Positions 22,526 to 36,400 of a stretch of DNA of 64,000 nt are shown piece after piece. The notes below the pieces were generated by a model. The model did not search any database and was not told where the DNA came from. It worked only from the letters and a program-made list of their open reading frames with translations. This DNA comes from Syngnathus acus (lineage: Eukaryota > Chordata > Actinopteri > Syngnathiformes > Syngnathidae): contig NC_051108.1 in NCBI RefSeq assembly GCF_901709675.1, forward strand, positions 7,114,631 to 7,178,630, written 5' to 3'. A program made the translations under genes and the position numbers. The stretch's first letter is position 1, and every line of letters starts with the position of its first letter.

Positions 22526-25500
22526 AAAATTGCATCAGAGGCGCCACCAGACGAACAAAATGGCCAACCGACGAACCATCTTGAGCCAAATCCACATTCC
22601 TGCTTTCTTCCCGCTCCGGCTACACCCATCCCCCACCCCACAACCAATCTTTGCCAAATCCTACCGCGGAGGTTCTGCAGAATAGTCCGATTCTGGTGGG
22701 TTTGCAACTTTCTACTGATTGTGTCTTGGGATGTCTCGGGAGTCAAAGTTGTCTGCTTGCTGGATGAGGTGCAGATGTAAAACGGTCTGTTGAGTCTGTT
22801 TACTGTCTGCCGAAGACAGCGCCCGAGTAAAAAGCCTTGTTTGTAGTCTTTGGAACACAAAGCACCTCGTTCCATTTTTGCGATCGTTCGCCAAAGCGCC
22901 ACTCTCGCTCTCTCTTTTTCTCGATCACCCAAAGCCGGAGGGAGAGCGAGAAATTGGCGGCGATTTGCGGCTGCACAGATGACTTTGCTCTAGTCCGATA
23001 GCCTCGGAATAAATCATCAACCTATCAGCCTCGCAACTGGTTGACCCGGCCCAGCTGTAAGTGGAGTGGCGCGCAGAGGCCTCAAGCCCCCCCACCTGTC
23101 CTGCTCTTATATTGGGAATAGGCGATAAGTCGGGGCTTTTAGATAAAGCCAAAGCTAAAGTTCAAGTGCGTTAACTAGCAAACAGGGGGGAAAAATGGCT
23201 TCCCGTCATTTCCCCGAGTGGCTCGTCCAGTTCGCTGAACCCTCATCTCTCTCCTCCCTCTTCTCGGTCGCTTCCAGCAAGCGATCTGTGTACTCCCTCT
23301 TGAGCAGTTAAAACACAGTCAGCCAAGTGAGAGACAGCAAACTCTGTTTCTATAGTTACATGTTTCGGGTGTCTGTGTTTACTGTCGTACTTATTTTTAT
23401 GACTCTGTTACAGCTCAGTCATTTTGTCGTGGTAGTCACACGACAGAAAAGCAAACAGGTCACCTCAAAGATGAACTTTAGCCTGGTTAGCGCCAGTTCA
23501 GCGTTTACAGCGAATGAGCGGGGCTCGGACTTCTCTAACAACAAAAACACTTGCAAGTCAAGTTAGCACTGTTCCAACTACTGCCACCTGCTGGTATGGA
23601 GGCTTACACATTGCATTACGTACGCGCAAATTCAGTCTCGCGCCCGGCGGCGCAAGTCAGACCTGGTTTATCACACATTTGTCGTCATTCGCTTGAACTC
23701 CACACAAAAGTGATTTTCACCCTCAGGAGCCTTTGAGGTTTGGGAAAGTTTTCTGCCATGAGTCACGGCGCTGGCAAGATGGCAAGATGCAAACTGCGGT
23801 TTGTTTGCGCAGTTAAGCAAGACTAATCCCTTTGTTGTACTTGTTTTCAAATAGCATCCGAGAGATAGTCTCAATAAACACAACCAGCCCCACTCTTTAA
23901 AATAAGTCAGATTCCTTGTTTGCCGTGGTTTCCCTTGAGAGCTTTTTATCTGATGTTAGTGAATCTTCCAGGTGTGTTTGTGTTAGCAGAGTGACTACAG
24001 GCAATTTCCAAACGCACGCATTGTCTTAGCGGCCATTGTGGTCCTGTTGACGCTTTCACCTGAACAAACGGACTTTACATCCTCCGTTAAATTAGATAGC
24101 TTTGATACCTGAAAGGAATTTCTTTGTTTCCTTAACCTGGTTTAGTCCAAGTGTGGGCTAGCACGCAGCCCGCTCCATTTTTTAATTGCTCACCAGTTGG
24201 TCATAAATCATACTTTTAAAGAACTGTCAAAAAATAGTACAATTATTCTATTATCCGTTGAAAGCAACCTCATCGGAATTTAATGAAAGTCGTAAACTTG
24301 CGCAAACGATTTTGGCAGCCGTCTCACCAACGAATCGACGCCGCTGAGCTCATTCATCAATCTATTGACGTGCTCCATTTCCCATCAAACACAATGCAAA
24401 GGTGCAATTGCATCACCGGGCTGTCATATGCCACACCTCACACCTAGCTTTGAACCGCTTTTTCCGACAATTGAGCCATTGTATTCGCCATTGTGTGTGC
24501 GTGCAAGCATTGATCCACTCAGGTGAATGGATCGTCTCGTCTTTTTAACGCAGGTTAGCTTCACTGCTTCGGTCGCAAATTTTTGTTTGCAAAGCGGGCA
24601 GCATTTCCCTCGACGTCACCGTAGTTCATTTCCACCCCCCGCTATAAACCTTAAATTATGCTACGGTGTAAAATACATTTCTAATCAATATGTTAAACAA
24701 TAAAGAGACAGCCGTGTCCCCTAAGTGCCTGAAGCCGGACTGTGGTCTGTAAAATCCAATTAAACGACCATTTTGCGCGCTTCAAGTCTGATTTCCCCCG
24801 AGCAGCCTGACTAATAAAGATAATGTTCTGACTAATTGCTGGAGAAAGTGAAATTATTACATCTTTCCTTGGAACGCCAGAAATGCAATTAAATGCTTCA
24901 AAAGTAAGAATCTGTCTTATCGGAATTTTAGTCGTCACCATTGTCGAGTCGGTTATGGATAAATGTGGTTTTTAGGAAGCCAAATAAATTGTGACCTACA
25001 TTTAGAAGAATGTAAATAAGAGAAAAAACATGTAAAGAGCAGATAACTATCTTTCATGTAAGTCAATATTGCGCAGCAAGTACAGCGGGAGATGGAATGC
25101 GTGGCTCCAGGCGAGTCTGCCGCAGAAATACGAATGCTTCTCACAGGCAGAATTATTGTTCTGTTTTTGTTTGCCTGTCAGGGTCACTGTAGGGATCACA
25201 GAGTTGCAGGAAGAAAAAAAAACAGTTAGTAGTCACAACATTAGAAACACCTGCCATGTTTAATCGCATCCGCTGGAAGGAATTGGACCTCAACAAGTAT
25301 AATAGAACAAACCTTGCTAAAAAAAAAAAAAGTGCTAAATCATGTGTCAGTTTTACAGTAAACTTCAACTGGGAGTGTGAAATAAACACTGACTTTTTTT
25401 TTTTTTTTTAAGAGAACTGTGTGAGTAAGTCAGCTTTTATTTTTCTTGTGTGTTAGTTTCCCATTTCGTAACAGCCAAAAAAGTAGGAGCAGGTGTTGAG

Positions 25501-28482
25501 GAATAGTTTACAAAGTGTGTTTGAATAAGTTTGAAAGTGTTTAAAGCAAGCGGGGCGAGTAATACTTTTGGGTTTTAATCAGATGGTCTGAAACGTATCT
25601 ACGATGCTCATTTTGAATTGAAACTATCGACCAATAACCAGAAGTTTAAAAAAAAAAAAAAAAGTTAGATACTTATAGCGTGATGTTTAGTGGAAAATGG
25701 TAAAAAAAACTTTTATCCAAAAATACCTTCCTTACTTCAATGTGAATCAAAGTAAAAACAATACATGCATTTTGACATTTGGCAAAAGACAAATCAGGAA
25801 TTTCTGGCAAGTACAACAATCTACCATATTCCTCATATTTCAAGAAAATGACTTAAAAGCATAATGCCTCGTATGGAACATTTATTTATACCGCACTTTT
25901 CACAGAGATGATTCACAACAAGCATTGTGGAATTTAAATACAGTCATACAATGCAAATTTAAATAATCACAACACTTGCATGTGCGCGTGCTTATGTGTT
26001 ATGTGGCTAAATTGCGTTTTGTTAGCGTTGCCGGTTTCCCAGTTACACTGAGTCCACAGACAGCTAGGGAAACCCAACACTGGGGAAGAGGAGGAAAAGT
26101 TGGACATCTTTATGAGATGTGGTTTTGCTCAAGGTGGGCCGCACTCCGGGGTGTCCGCTAAACCCGACACTGAACGCACCCAAAGTGCCACGGCCGCGTA
26201 AAATTTACAGGGAGAAATTACGTTTGTTTAATACCGTGGATGTAAATCAATGAACGACCGAGTCGCATGCGGGAAGTTATTAATGCCAAAGGGGGTCGCG
26301 TTAAGCTTTCGGGCTCGCTTGATTTCTGATCCTCACAAAACTTCAATTTCATTTTTATGAAGGCACGCCAACAAATGGATGAGAGCCTTTACTTGCAACT
26401 TTATAAATTTTTCATAGCTCTTATCCTGTTTAGTGTTGCAGATAGTTAAAAAGATAATAAAATTTGATTTATTTTTTTTATTCAGATCCAGAAAATCTGT
26501 GAGTATGTTTATTAGGGTTTAAGAATAATCATGTCACTTTTGTAGGACTGACTGACCCCGAGGCCCTCCGAGTAGTCTAATTGTTGTAGCAGGACAATTT
26601 GTAGTTTTGCATCCGTGGAAGTAGCTTGATCGCAGGGCGTCTTTGAAGATGACCCATATTCTCCACATGGCTAAGGACGCAGCGGGAGGTCGCGACCCCG
26701 CCCGGCGCTGACCCGCTCATGACCCGGCTGAGGGAGAAGGATTCGCATGGTGAACATGAAGGGCCCTATTTTCGAGCAGTCTATGCGGATGATAGTTGGA
26801 AATGGGTGTTTGCGCCGTTGTGGGAGTGAACACAGCAAACTTGATCGAGAACTGCAAGATCTCCACTTGCGGATTATGTAATCATGCGCCTGTTATTCCG
26901 TTTTCATTTAGGCAGTTTGCTTTTTCGCTAAAGTCTGGCCATTGCTGATTTAGGGAAATTTGCCACTGATGCTTTTTTCATCCATATTCATTGTTACAGA
27001 TATGTATGCATGCTACGCAAGTAGGACACATTCCACGCATTCTCATTCTAACGGACTGACAATTTACAAACGCGTAATCCGACGTTTCAGCAATAAAAGT
27101 GGCAACGAAGCGGAGGTATTTGCCAAGTCGTAAATAATTCCGCCCTTTCGTGGCCAGCACATTTAGATCCCCGCTTAAAACAGCACAAAATTTTACAGTC
27201 TAATAATCCCCAGCAGTCTGCCTGCAGGGCGCACCTCTCTGCAAACAAATGGTTCTGATTAAGAACACGCCGGACGCCCATATAGGCCGGGTGATGTTTA
27301 TCCAGCAAACTGCTTTTGAATGATGAGCTACTCATTCACCTCCTCCAGCCCATTCCCATGCAATTTTGTACAACCGTGCAATCATTTGGCGAAAGAAGAA
27401 AGTATTATTTTTGTTATTGGCTTTATCGTTGTTGGTAAGGGTTGTAAATTTAACATTGGGTGTTTGACGGGCTATGAATCCATCATTTCCCCTTCTACAA
27501 TGAAATCATAAAATAGCTCATGCAAACGGTTTCAGAAGAAGGCTTGACTATGGAGGTAGATTTTTTTTCTTTTATTGGGGCGTCTTTTAAAGCAATCTGG
27601 GGATTCGGCAGATTGAATCGATCTGGATGGACTGTCCCAAAGGCCCAGGGGCCAGAACAGCGAAGGCTCAGCCCTTCCTTTTGATATGTAGCTACAGAGT
27701 GGGACACACAAAAGGCAGGAGTCCAATTTGGACGTGCAACTGGGTGTAGAGCTTGAATTTTAACTAAAAGGATGATTGGTCGCCAGCGGAGAGATGCGAG
27801 TCCAGGGAGTGATACGGTAACCGAAGACCGGTTCTGGTTAGCAGGCGGCTAGCTTGATTGTGTGTGGGAGCTTTGCACGGTCAAGAGGTGTGGTGGGCCT
27901 CCGGAGAGTGATTTGTCCCTTTGATTAGCTTCCTTTCTCAGGCTCTCTTCTTCCTCCTGCAGCTTAAGTGAAAACAAATCAACTGGCGTGTACAATTAAC
28001 ACAGGTCACTTTGACCCCTTGACATTGAATACATGTTAACCCTTATGTTTGCACCTTGTTTGGTTGAGTCCTGAGGTGGCAAAGGTACTCACACTCTGTA
28101 CTTAAGAAGTACACTGTAAAATAAATAAAGGGAAAGGGATGGACAGATTCTGAACAGTATGTTCCGATTTACTTATGTTATGTCCTTGCTATAAGAATCT
28201 AGAAACTGCTTCCTGCGTGTATCTGCACTAGATTTCCTATTGGAATGCCAAGTATTTGTGATATTCATGGTAAGTGTTCTGTTAAACTGTGTGGACTGTG
28301 TAAAGAGCCTTGTGGAACACCATCCCTTCTCATGTCTCATTTGCATTCCTTCAAGAACAAAATTATTGATTTGGTATTCCAGGATTTTCCACTGGGACTT
28401 CAGTCCACATCCTGGTTCAAAGCAAAATGAGGCAAATTGTAGACTATGCTCCCAAGTTGGAAAACCTCAGTGACAATATAGC
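22526..28482. other. intergenic, no gene seen
   Basis: Mostly unique-looking AT-rich DNA with A/T runs (25321, 25395, 25648). Nothing with convincing exon structure. Confidence 0.5.
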
Positions 28483-28916
28483 CCTTAAAGCAGGGGTGGG
28501 TAAACTTTTTGACTTGCGGGCCGAATTGGGTTCTAAATTTTGACCGGGGGGCCGAACCAGGAGCAGATGGATGTAGTGTTTGTGTGAAGTAATATAAATG
28601 ACATGTAAAGGTCATTGCATAAAAGGTTTTTACTTTTAGTAGATACTAAAGCATGGATATTAAAAAAAAAAGCTTTTTGAAAACAAATGCATTTATTAAC
28701 AGCATTAAAAAAATATTTCACCAAAAAACTACTATCAGTGTTTCTTATTAAATACGACACTGTTATGATGAATAGCATTTTCCATCACTTCAGCGCCTGC
28801 TTATGAAATATGTTTATCTAATGAGGCGAAATCACATCCAACGGCAAACATTCTGACCAAATTCATCATCTTGAAGAATCAGTGAAAGAATACATCTAAA
28901 TAAAGTAATAAAGAAA

Positions 28917-29144
28917 TCAATAGTATTGTTGGTTTCCCTTTTTTGCTAGTGCTGGAGTAAAATTTGTTGTGGTAATTCTTAGGATAGAGCCGAGGTGTCG
29001 GTCCGTTAACCTAGATCTGTGACGGGCTTTGTTGACGTTCATGTGGCTGAACGTCTTCTCCCACACGTAGGTCGAGCCAAATTGTCCACTCTTTTTTAAC
29101 ATTCGGCACTCAGTGTCCACCTTTCTTTTCTTCGGGCCACTCAT
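28917..29144 (-). pseudogene. hAT transposase remnant, N-terminus fused to C-terminal region
   Basis: 75-codon frame that starts MSGPKKRKVDTECR, the basic start of BED-finger hAT transposases, then jumps to EKTFSHMNVNKARHRSRLTD and HLGSILRI, which resembles the C-terminal dimerisation segment of the same proteins. The centre, with the catalytic domain, is deleted. Related to the domesticated GTF2IRD2-type proteins. Not a functional gene. Confidence 0.65.
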
Positions 29145-29344
29145 TTTAATGGAAGGATTCCAGGGGAAGGTTTGTGGGTGGCATTAGCGTAAAACTGTAT
29201 CTGAAAACTCAGCGCGCGAATTACGAGAATATTGACGTCACAGCCGACACTCGAAATTCGGCACTGATAGATGAAATTACTACGTACTACTGAGTACGCA
29301 CACGCACTTGTGAGTGTGCACCGAGCTTTCTGACACGGCTCCCG

Positions 29345-29506
29345 GGAGTAAATGCGCGGACATTATACTCTTTCATCACAGCAACATCTTCAGTACAAAT
29401 CAAACAGACACACTTTGTTGATTTCTTTGAAGAAATACTCATTTTCCCAACGTGTTTGAAATATTCTACACTCACTTGCTATTTTGCGTTTCTTCGGTGC
29501 AGCCAT
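29345..29506 (-). pseudogene. hAT transposase N-terminal remnant with BED finger, frameshifted
   Basis: From ATG at 29506 the frame gives MAAPKKRKIASECR and WENEYFF. After a frameshift near 29395 it continues VCLICTEDVAVMKEYNVR in another frame, the CxxC part of a BED zinc finger. The element ends up with two copies of a similar lysine-rich start (this one and 29144), so it is a composite of related pieces. Confidence 0.6.
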
Positions 29507-29724
29507 TTCTGGGGACTCGCGGTGAAAGTTTTTCTTCGCTTGATTTCATTTGTGTGGCGGGCTCCATCTAGTGTTGAAACCGAGAAGTGCAACAGAGTTG
29601 AGCTCAAGCTTCTTGTGCGGGCCATATTCAATTATGTTTTCAGAATTTGCTGCGGGCCAATAAAAACTGGACCGCGGGCCGCAGTTGGCCCGCGGGCCGT
29701 AGTTTGGACACCCCTGCCTTAAAG

Positions 29725-31783
29725 GTATAATAATGTACTTTAATCTTAAGAGCATGAGCAAATGTTTGTTCCCGGGAAGTCTTGACGTATTGATTGATTG
29801 GCAAAGAATTTGTAGTATTGAATGACATCTCTGGAGGGGTGCAATGCTGACTTTGGGCAAATGGTGGCAAAATCCTGTCACGCCAAGCGGAAAATTCCTG
29901 ACTCTGTTGACTTTCTAACAGCACAAGTGAAGCTGAGTGGCAACCAAACAAAAAGCTGAGCAAGAAAGCCCCTTTAAAAGCAACGCTTAACGTCCCGCTC
30001 CGCCGTTGCTCTCCCGCCTCGCGGGTTCAGTCGAAAGTCAATATTGACCTGCAGTGGGGGGTTGGGGCGGGTAGGGGGGAGATGAGTCCTCAGATCTAAC
30101 GTGATTTACTGCGTACTGTATAATCCAGTGTCGTTTGGGAGTGGCCGACATGATTAATTGAATTGCGATGACGTTGAGGGAGGGAGAAGGCGAGACTCTG
30201 AGTGGGGCAAAAAGCTGAGAGGAGGGGAGATTCGGGGTGGCAGTCAGGGCTACTGAAGCTCTGCAGGAGTTTGGGAAACGGTGAACCTTGCCCCCAAGTG
30301 CTTCCCGCGCCACCGCCCCCTCCCCTCAATGTGAGGAAAGTCTCCTGGTGCGCTGCCACTATGTTTCCCATGAGCTTTAACACACCACCCATTAAATTTC
30401 CACCCCCTGTGACATTGAGCAATTATTCCACGCCATCATCGCATGTGAAATTGTAATATTTTGCAGAATATTTTAGCAACGCCGTGCTGGACAAAGATTA
30501 TTCTCGCCCAGTAGTGACAAAACGAGAAATGCGTGGTTTCCTATTACTGCTACGTATCCGGCCGCCGTCCTTTTAATACAATTGACCACACCTGCTTTAA
30601 AACACGTCGCCCACCTCGCGCCAGATCCAATCTAACAGGCAACAAGGCACCGTTTGGCTCTGATGTTAGCGCGCTGATAAGAGTGGTCGTGAAGTGCGAG
30701 GTTCTGGTTGGTCGTCTGTCTCAAGGGGATGAAAAGTTTGGAAACAGCGGCTTAGAACGCCATCTGTCCTCGCTGTTTCCAGTCCACACTGCCGATGACG
30801 ATAATCAACGATAAAAGGAAGCACGGCAAGCTGCGGTAGTGTCAGAACATAAAAGTGTTTGTAGTATATACTAAACAGTCTGTAAAACTAATTTGAAGGA
30901 CAAGAGCACGTTGAGAGCGCAGACCTCAGCCAAGAGCTTAAACATTTACCACCTGTCAAATCAATGAGTGAAAAACTTTGGTGTTGACATTTCGTATACT
31001 TTGGGTGAAGATAGAGTCCCTGATCCGGATGAAACCTGTTGCTCCCGTTAGCCAACAAGATCCAACGAAATAATCGTCTGAACATGTTTCATGATTTATT
31101 TTTTATAAACATGCGTAAATTTTGAAAACGGACAAAATGTGGGTGTTGAAATAGTTTGACATGACAGCATCTGAACCGCCTGTAAAAAAAAAAAAATATA
31201 TATACAATATTGGTAACTTCTCTACCTTCTGAAATATAGATGTGTGTATAATTGAACTCAAAATCGGATACAATTATTCTAATAATTTGAAAAGTATAAT
31301 CTAAAAGTATTTTATAAAGCAAAAAAAAACATTTGTCATGTCTCTGGGTTGCTCCTCAGTACGTCAGTAATCTTTGTCGTTCTATGCTGAGGATAAAGAA
31401 TATCGTGTTGTTATTTGCCCACCTGCTAAACAGACTTTAGAGATAGAAAGTTGCGATGATTTTTATTTTTTTTTAAAGAATTTGACATATCTTAAATTTT
31501 TGTGTGGGTCTGGAACGTATCCCCCACGATAAATGAGGTTTCAACAGATAAACAGAGACATGCGAGTAAATCTAAAAGATGACTCATTCTTGCGCTTGAT
31601 AGTGTTGTTTGCAAATACCCGTTAAATTGACGGATCACTTGCTATTGGGAATCGATCTTGTCAACCCAAAGCGTATTAAGCAACTGAGATCAATTTTCAT
31701 TGTAAGACAAAAAGATTATTACCTACTAGGAACAGTGATGTGTTTAAAAGGTAGGTAGCAATACAGCACATGCTGAGCTCGTC
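29725..31783. other. intergenic, no gene seen
   Basis: Contains a moderately GC-rich patch at 30040-30330 with only short frames. No recognised element. Confidence 0.5.
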
Positions 31784-31791
31784 GTGTAGAA

Positions 31792-32460
31792 CAGGGGTTC
31801 TTAACCGGGGGTATCCATACCCCTTGGGGGTATAGGACCCAAATGCTGGGGGTATGAGACTCGATCTCTCGTAATCAGGTATTTTTTTAGTATCTCTCGT
31901 TATTTTGTACCTATTATTGTTCACAGGTTGTTTTTTTTTTAGTTATGCTTATGTTCTTGTTCACTGTCGTTATGCTTGTCAGTAGTTAAAATCTGACAAT
32001 CTCAAATGAACGTAAAAATCTGCAGACCTAACGATTAATCTGTAGAGTTGGCAGCACTGACAGCACAGGCAGTGGGTGTTGTGGCCATCAGCTGAGCTCT
32101 GGCGGGACCACAAGCAGCATAACTGACCACAACATCGCTGTAGCGTCAAAAAGCCGTCCGCCCCCTCACCCACAACATTCATATTCACGCCTCACTCCCA
32201 CACCACAGCAGTTATTTTGTCCTGCATCACACTCACTACACCACAACACACCCATCCTCCCCTAAGGAACATATTAACACAGAAGGAATAATAAGGCAAG
32301 TAAATATGAGGTCAAAAGCTCTTCTTTCTTCTTTCTTGCTCTTCTTTTTAGGGTTAGGGTTAGGGTTAATAATTATTTCAACAGTCAAGTGAAGGGGGTA
32401 TGGTACCATATTGGACAATCCATTGGGGGTCTGGAATCATTTGAAGGTTAAGAACCCCTG
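31792..32460. mobile_element. hAT-type MITE with telomere-like tract
   Basis: Begins CAGGGGTTCTTAACC and ends GGTTAAGAACCCCTG, flanked by a perfect 8-bp duplication GTGTAGAA (31784-31791 and 32461-32468). 669 bp without a transposase. Subterminal GGGGGTAT repeats occur at both ends. It contains a (TTAGGG)3 tract near 32350-32370. Confidence 0.9.
32350..32370 (+). repeat. short interstitial telomere-like repeat
   Basis: Three consecutive TTAGGG units (AGGGTTAGGGTTAGGGTTAA) inside the hAT-type MITE. Probably part of the element rather than a trace of a chromosome end. Confidence 0.8.
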
Positions 32461-32468
32461 GTGTAGAA

Positions 32469-33307
32469 TGTCAAATACATCAAGTCCCTGGGAAAAAAAA
32501 CGAGGCAGGCAAATCAGGAATCAAACAGTTGGGATACAAAGAGAGCGCAAATAGTACTCCAAATATAATGTGTCCAAAATAGGTCCAAAAACGTTTAGAA
32601 GGGCTTGGTTGCATCAAATGTCTCCGCTATTGAGTTTACTTTCATGGCCTGAAAGGAACTTTGAGTCGAATGTTTTCACAATTACAAATTACACAAGGGA
32701 GTGTCTGCAAATGTATCCCGCCAACGTTACCAAAGAGACACCTGGAATAATTTTAGTCTTGGCGAGAAAAGGTCAAACTAGATCAGTTCAATTTTGTAGG
32801 CGTTGAACAGTTTAGGCCAGTGTGTTTTGCCCCGATGAAAAATAGTTTCTGTTTGAGAGAGAAATGCTACAAAACATCTGAGGTTGGACACCCTGCCGCT
32901 CGAAAATAAATCCGTCATATTTGTCCACTTTGTTCTTTAGCTAATAGCACGCTTCATGTCTTCATAGGCTTTAAACAGGAAGCGCCCCTAGCGAGTCCTC
33001 TCGCTCCATTTACGCTCATTTGTAGAACGGCAGCAAAAAGCGTGCGCTTGTCTTGGACGTCCCGTCGCAGGCGCGTATGGGAGCAATGTGAAAGCGGCCG
33101 CCCGACCTGAACGTGTGAGCGGCTTCCAAAAACGCATCGATTAGAACAAGCTAGCGATTCCATGTGTGCTACCAACAAGAAAAACTGCTGTCATACATTC
33201 CACCGTCTTTTCTTCCCACCTTGCTTTTACACAGACTATTATGTTCAAATCTAGCAGAAAACGTCTTCAAACACTTATGTAAGGTTAAAAAAAAGCACAC
33301 ACACACA

Positions 33308-33401
<94 letters not shown>

Positions 33402-36400
33402 TAGGTTACATTGAATGATATACAAATATAAGATAACCATCAGTACACCGAGCTAGAAATTGACACAGGAAAAAGAGAACATGATAAAATATATAGCTGG
33501 CTGGTATCCGTGGAAAAAAAATGTAAACGTCAAAGCCGAAGAAGCACAGGTGCAAACAATAATGTTCATGGTGGTCAAATTCCATCTATGTTGCAGCATG
33601 AGCCAGGTCACCATAACACTGCAGCCATTTCCATGAACACTGGCGGCCATTATTCATGTCATTAGCAACACCTGCCACTGATGGCAACATCAGCCAGTCA
33701 CTTTTTTTTTTTTTTGTAGAATTGACACACATAAATCATTTTTGTCCAGGCAGGGGCACTTTTGTGCAAATAAATTTAAAAAAAATCTCCTCCCGCATGG
33801 AAGTCCGAGATGCACGGAGCAGCAGGAGAGCACGAGCAAGGAGACAGATTATCTGGTAAATATTTACTAGTGTGTATATCCCATCCTGGAGGTGTTCTGC
33901 ATTTGTGTTCCTCGCCTCCCACCGCTGTTTATAAACGGCTTTTTTTCCCCTCGTCGCCCCCTAGTGAACCGCTGAAGCGGGAAAAGTATCATGTGATCGG
34001 CGCTCAGATCTTCAGCCAGACTAAAACCATAAGATTGTCCAAAAAAACTTTCAAATACCTTCGGAGTACTTTTAAAGTGTTCCAAATGCTCTTCTCTTAT
34101 TTTAAAGCGGTTTGGATATCACTGAGAGATTTTTTTTTCTTTTTCCGCCTGGGCCAAGTGCGAGATTCCTCGCAATCGCTATCTGACGGGAAATACACTA
34201 CTCATAAAAAGATTGAAATTTCACAATTGCCAAATGTACTATGTAATAACCATCAATTTATCGTAGAGTACTTTTGCTGTCTCTGGTAAAAATACTGCCT
34301 GAGATGAGCTCCGTGTCTGTGTCTGTGTTTGTGTGTGTGTTGAACACCTGGAGCTTGAATGGAGTGTTTAGAATGCGTATTTCCGTATATGTTACAAATT
34401 CAAGGGTCGCTGCGCCGCAAAGGTTCCCCGTGTCAACAAACACGTCAACACACACACAATCATCAACTGGGAGTATTAATCATCATGGCGTAGCCATGTG
34501 TGTGTTTGGGCTCTTGTTTCACGCAATCAGCCTAAGTCGCAGATGCGTCTGTTGATGCTTGCTTCAACACAACAAACAGCACTTTTCTCCCCAATTTGGT
34601 GTTGCGCTGTCGACGCGCACAAATCTCACGCAAACACGCAAGAAACCGACGTGTGAGGTCCAGGTATGCTCCGCTGCAAAAGTATTGGAACAGTGATGCC
34701 CACTCGCATGCTTTTGCTGTTTGTCGAGCGTGCTTCATTCTTATTATTGAATGACAGAAAAATTTAACCTGTTTGTTAACGGAGGCACTTGATAGTTTGC
34801 CTGTTTGGTCTGCAAAACACTGTTTATATCAAGACCCGGAAGCCGATTTTTTTTACATCGATGGGAAATCCGATCCTCCTAATACCTTGCAAGGCCGCCG
34901 CCCCGGGTGACCTCGCTGACCTCGGCGTCCGACGTGACGTGTTTAGGTGAGAGATGAGCCGAGAGACGATGAAAGAAGTTAAAGAAAGACGGATCCGTCT
35001 AAGTAGCTTATGTCAGGGTTCTTTTTTTTTTTGCTCAGGATCAAAGCTAGTTGTTAGTAAGAAAGTCCCCTTTTTCTCTTTAGTGGGATTAGTCGTAAAG
35101 AAGCTCTTGCTGTCTCCTCGCAAGGCAATGTCTGCTACTTCTATCCTCTCTTTCCACGACCCCGTTTTAATATCAAACTGAAATAAGAAGCCATCAGCTG
35201 TTTGCCCAACCTGGCAACACTCTGGCCGCACAGGTGACTTTGCCATCAACGCCCAAACACACACTGTCACTATGTGCAACCTCGGCGGATGCGTGAGAGG
35301 CACGAGGGTGCGGAATGGCGGCTGGATGCTGATTACAGGAATAGAAGCATTGTGACATTTGACCGGACAGCACACACAACCTTGCCCCAAATCTTGCGCA
35401 TTGCCAGTCTTCCATTTTTCAGCCTGTCACTGAACGTCGCCGCCATTGAAAGACGAACAAGGATGCGCTATTTGTTGTCAATAATCATTTAAGATGAGTC
35501 ACCTCCACTTCTGCCAGCGTGTTTGCCGCAGCTGCCAAAACAACCACACGCACACAATGTTCACTAAACACAACGGTTGCTACCTTTTGTTGTGTCCTTT
35601 TGTTGCGTTGTTATAATTAGCATCCGGATAGCATTGAGGTGCACCACCATCGACATTTAAGATACAAGTTAATGACATTCAAACATCAACCCCTGTCCCC
35701 CAAAGTATAAAAAAAAATTCCCATATTTCTTTAAGTTAAACAAAAATTCGAGGGCAAGGTATTGTAAAACAATCAAATGTTCCGTTTCTTCTTCATATTC
35801 TGGATTTATTGTTTTAAGCGTTAAGAGACCAAAAACTAACTCATCTGAATTTTTTTTGCCATTTAAATTGATCGTTTTTTTTTTTATGTTTAATGTCATT
35901 TTTAATGTAGATTCCTTATTTGGGGGAGCTAAAGATAACACATTTGATTTATTCTACTGATTATAACCGCTCAAGGGCAACGTTTAATTTTGAAGGAGGT
36001 GTGAGAAAATCCGAAATATGTTACAAACCGCCCACACGAGCGCTAACATAGACGAAAACATTGAGTAATTTTTTCTCACGCGGTGACAAGTGTCGATGCC
36101 GACGTGTTCCGGGCCGTTTCATTTTGGTACACAAACAACGTGCTACTGTCAACACCCCATCCTTCAAATGCCAAAGAACCCCACCCGACCTCCCTTAGGG
36201 GCGGGTCCCAATGTCGAGGCCCCTAATGAGGCCCTCCTCCCACAACTTTTCTATCCCAAAGGATGAACGACGTATGCTTAGTCTAAGTAGATCTGTTACT
36301 TTGAGATGGAGCGTTGAGTCAAATTGAAACGCACCTTTCGAGTTAAACCAACTTTGACACCTCGTGATATCATGCCATAGTTTTACGCACACACTCCCCG

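Larger units (their letters stand above)
28491..29716 (-). mobile_element. non-autonomous hAT element, copy 2
   Basis: Same family as copy 1: begins CAGGGGTGGGTAAACT, ends AGTTTGGACACCCCTG, flanked by a perfect 8-bp duplication CCTTAAAG (28483-28490 and 29717-29724). 1226 bp. It keeps more transposase remnants than copy 1 (see 28917-29144 and 29345-29506). Confidence 0.93.

Noticed and set aside
33164-33418. Frames with Thr-His or Cys-Val repeats
   Set aside because: Product of the CA microsatellite only.
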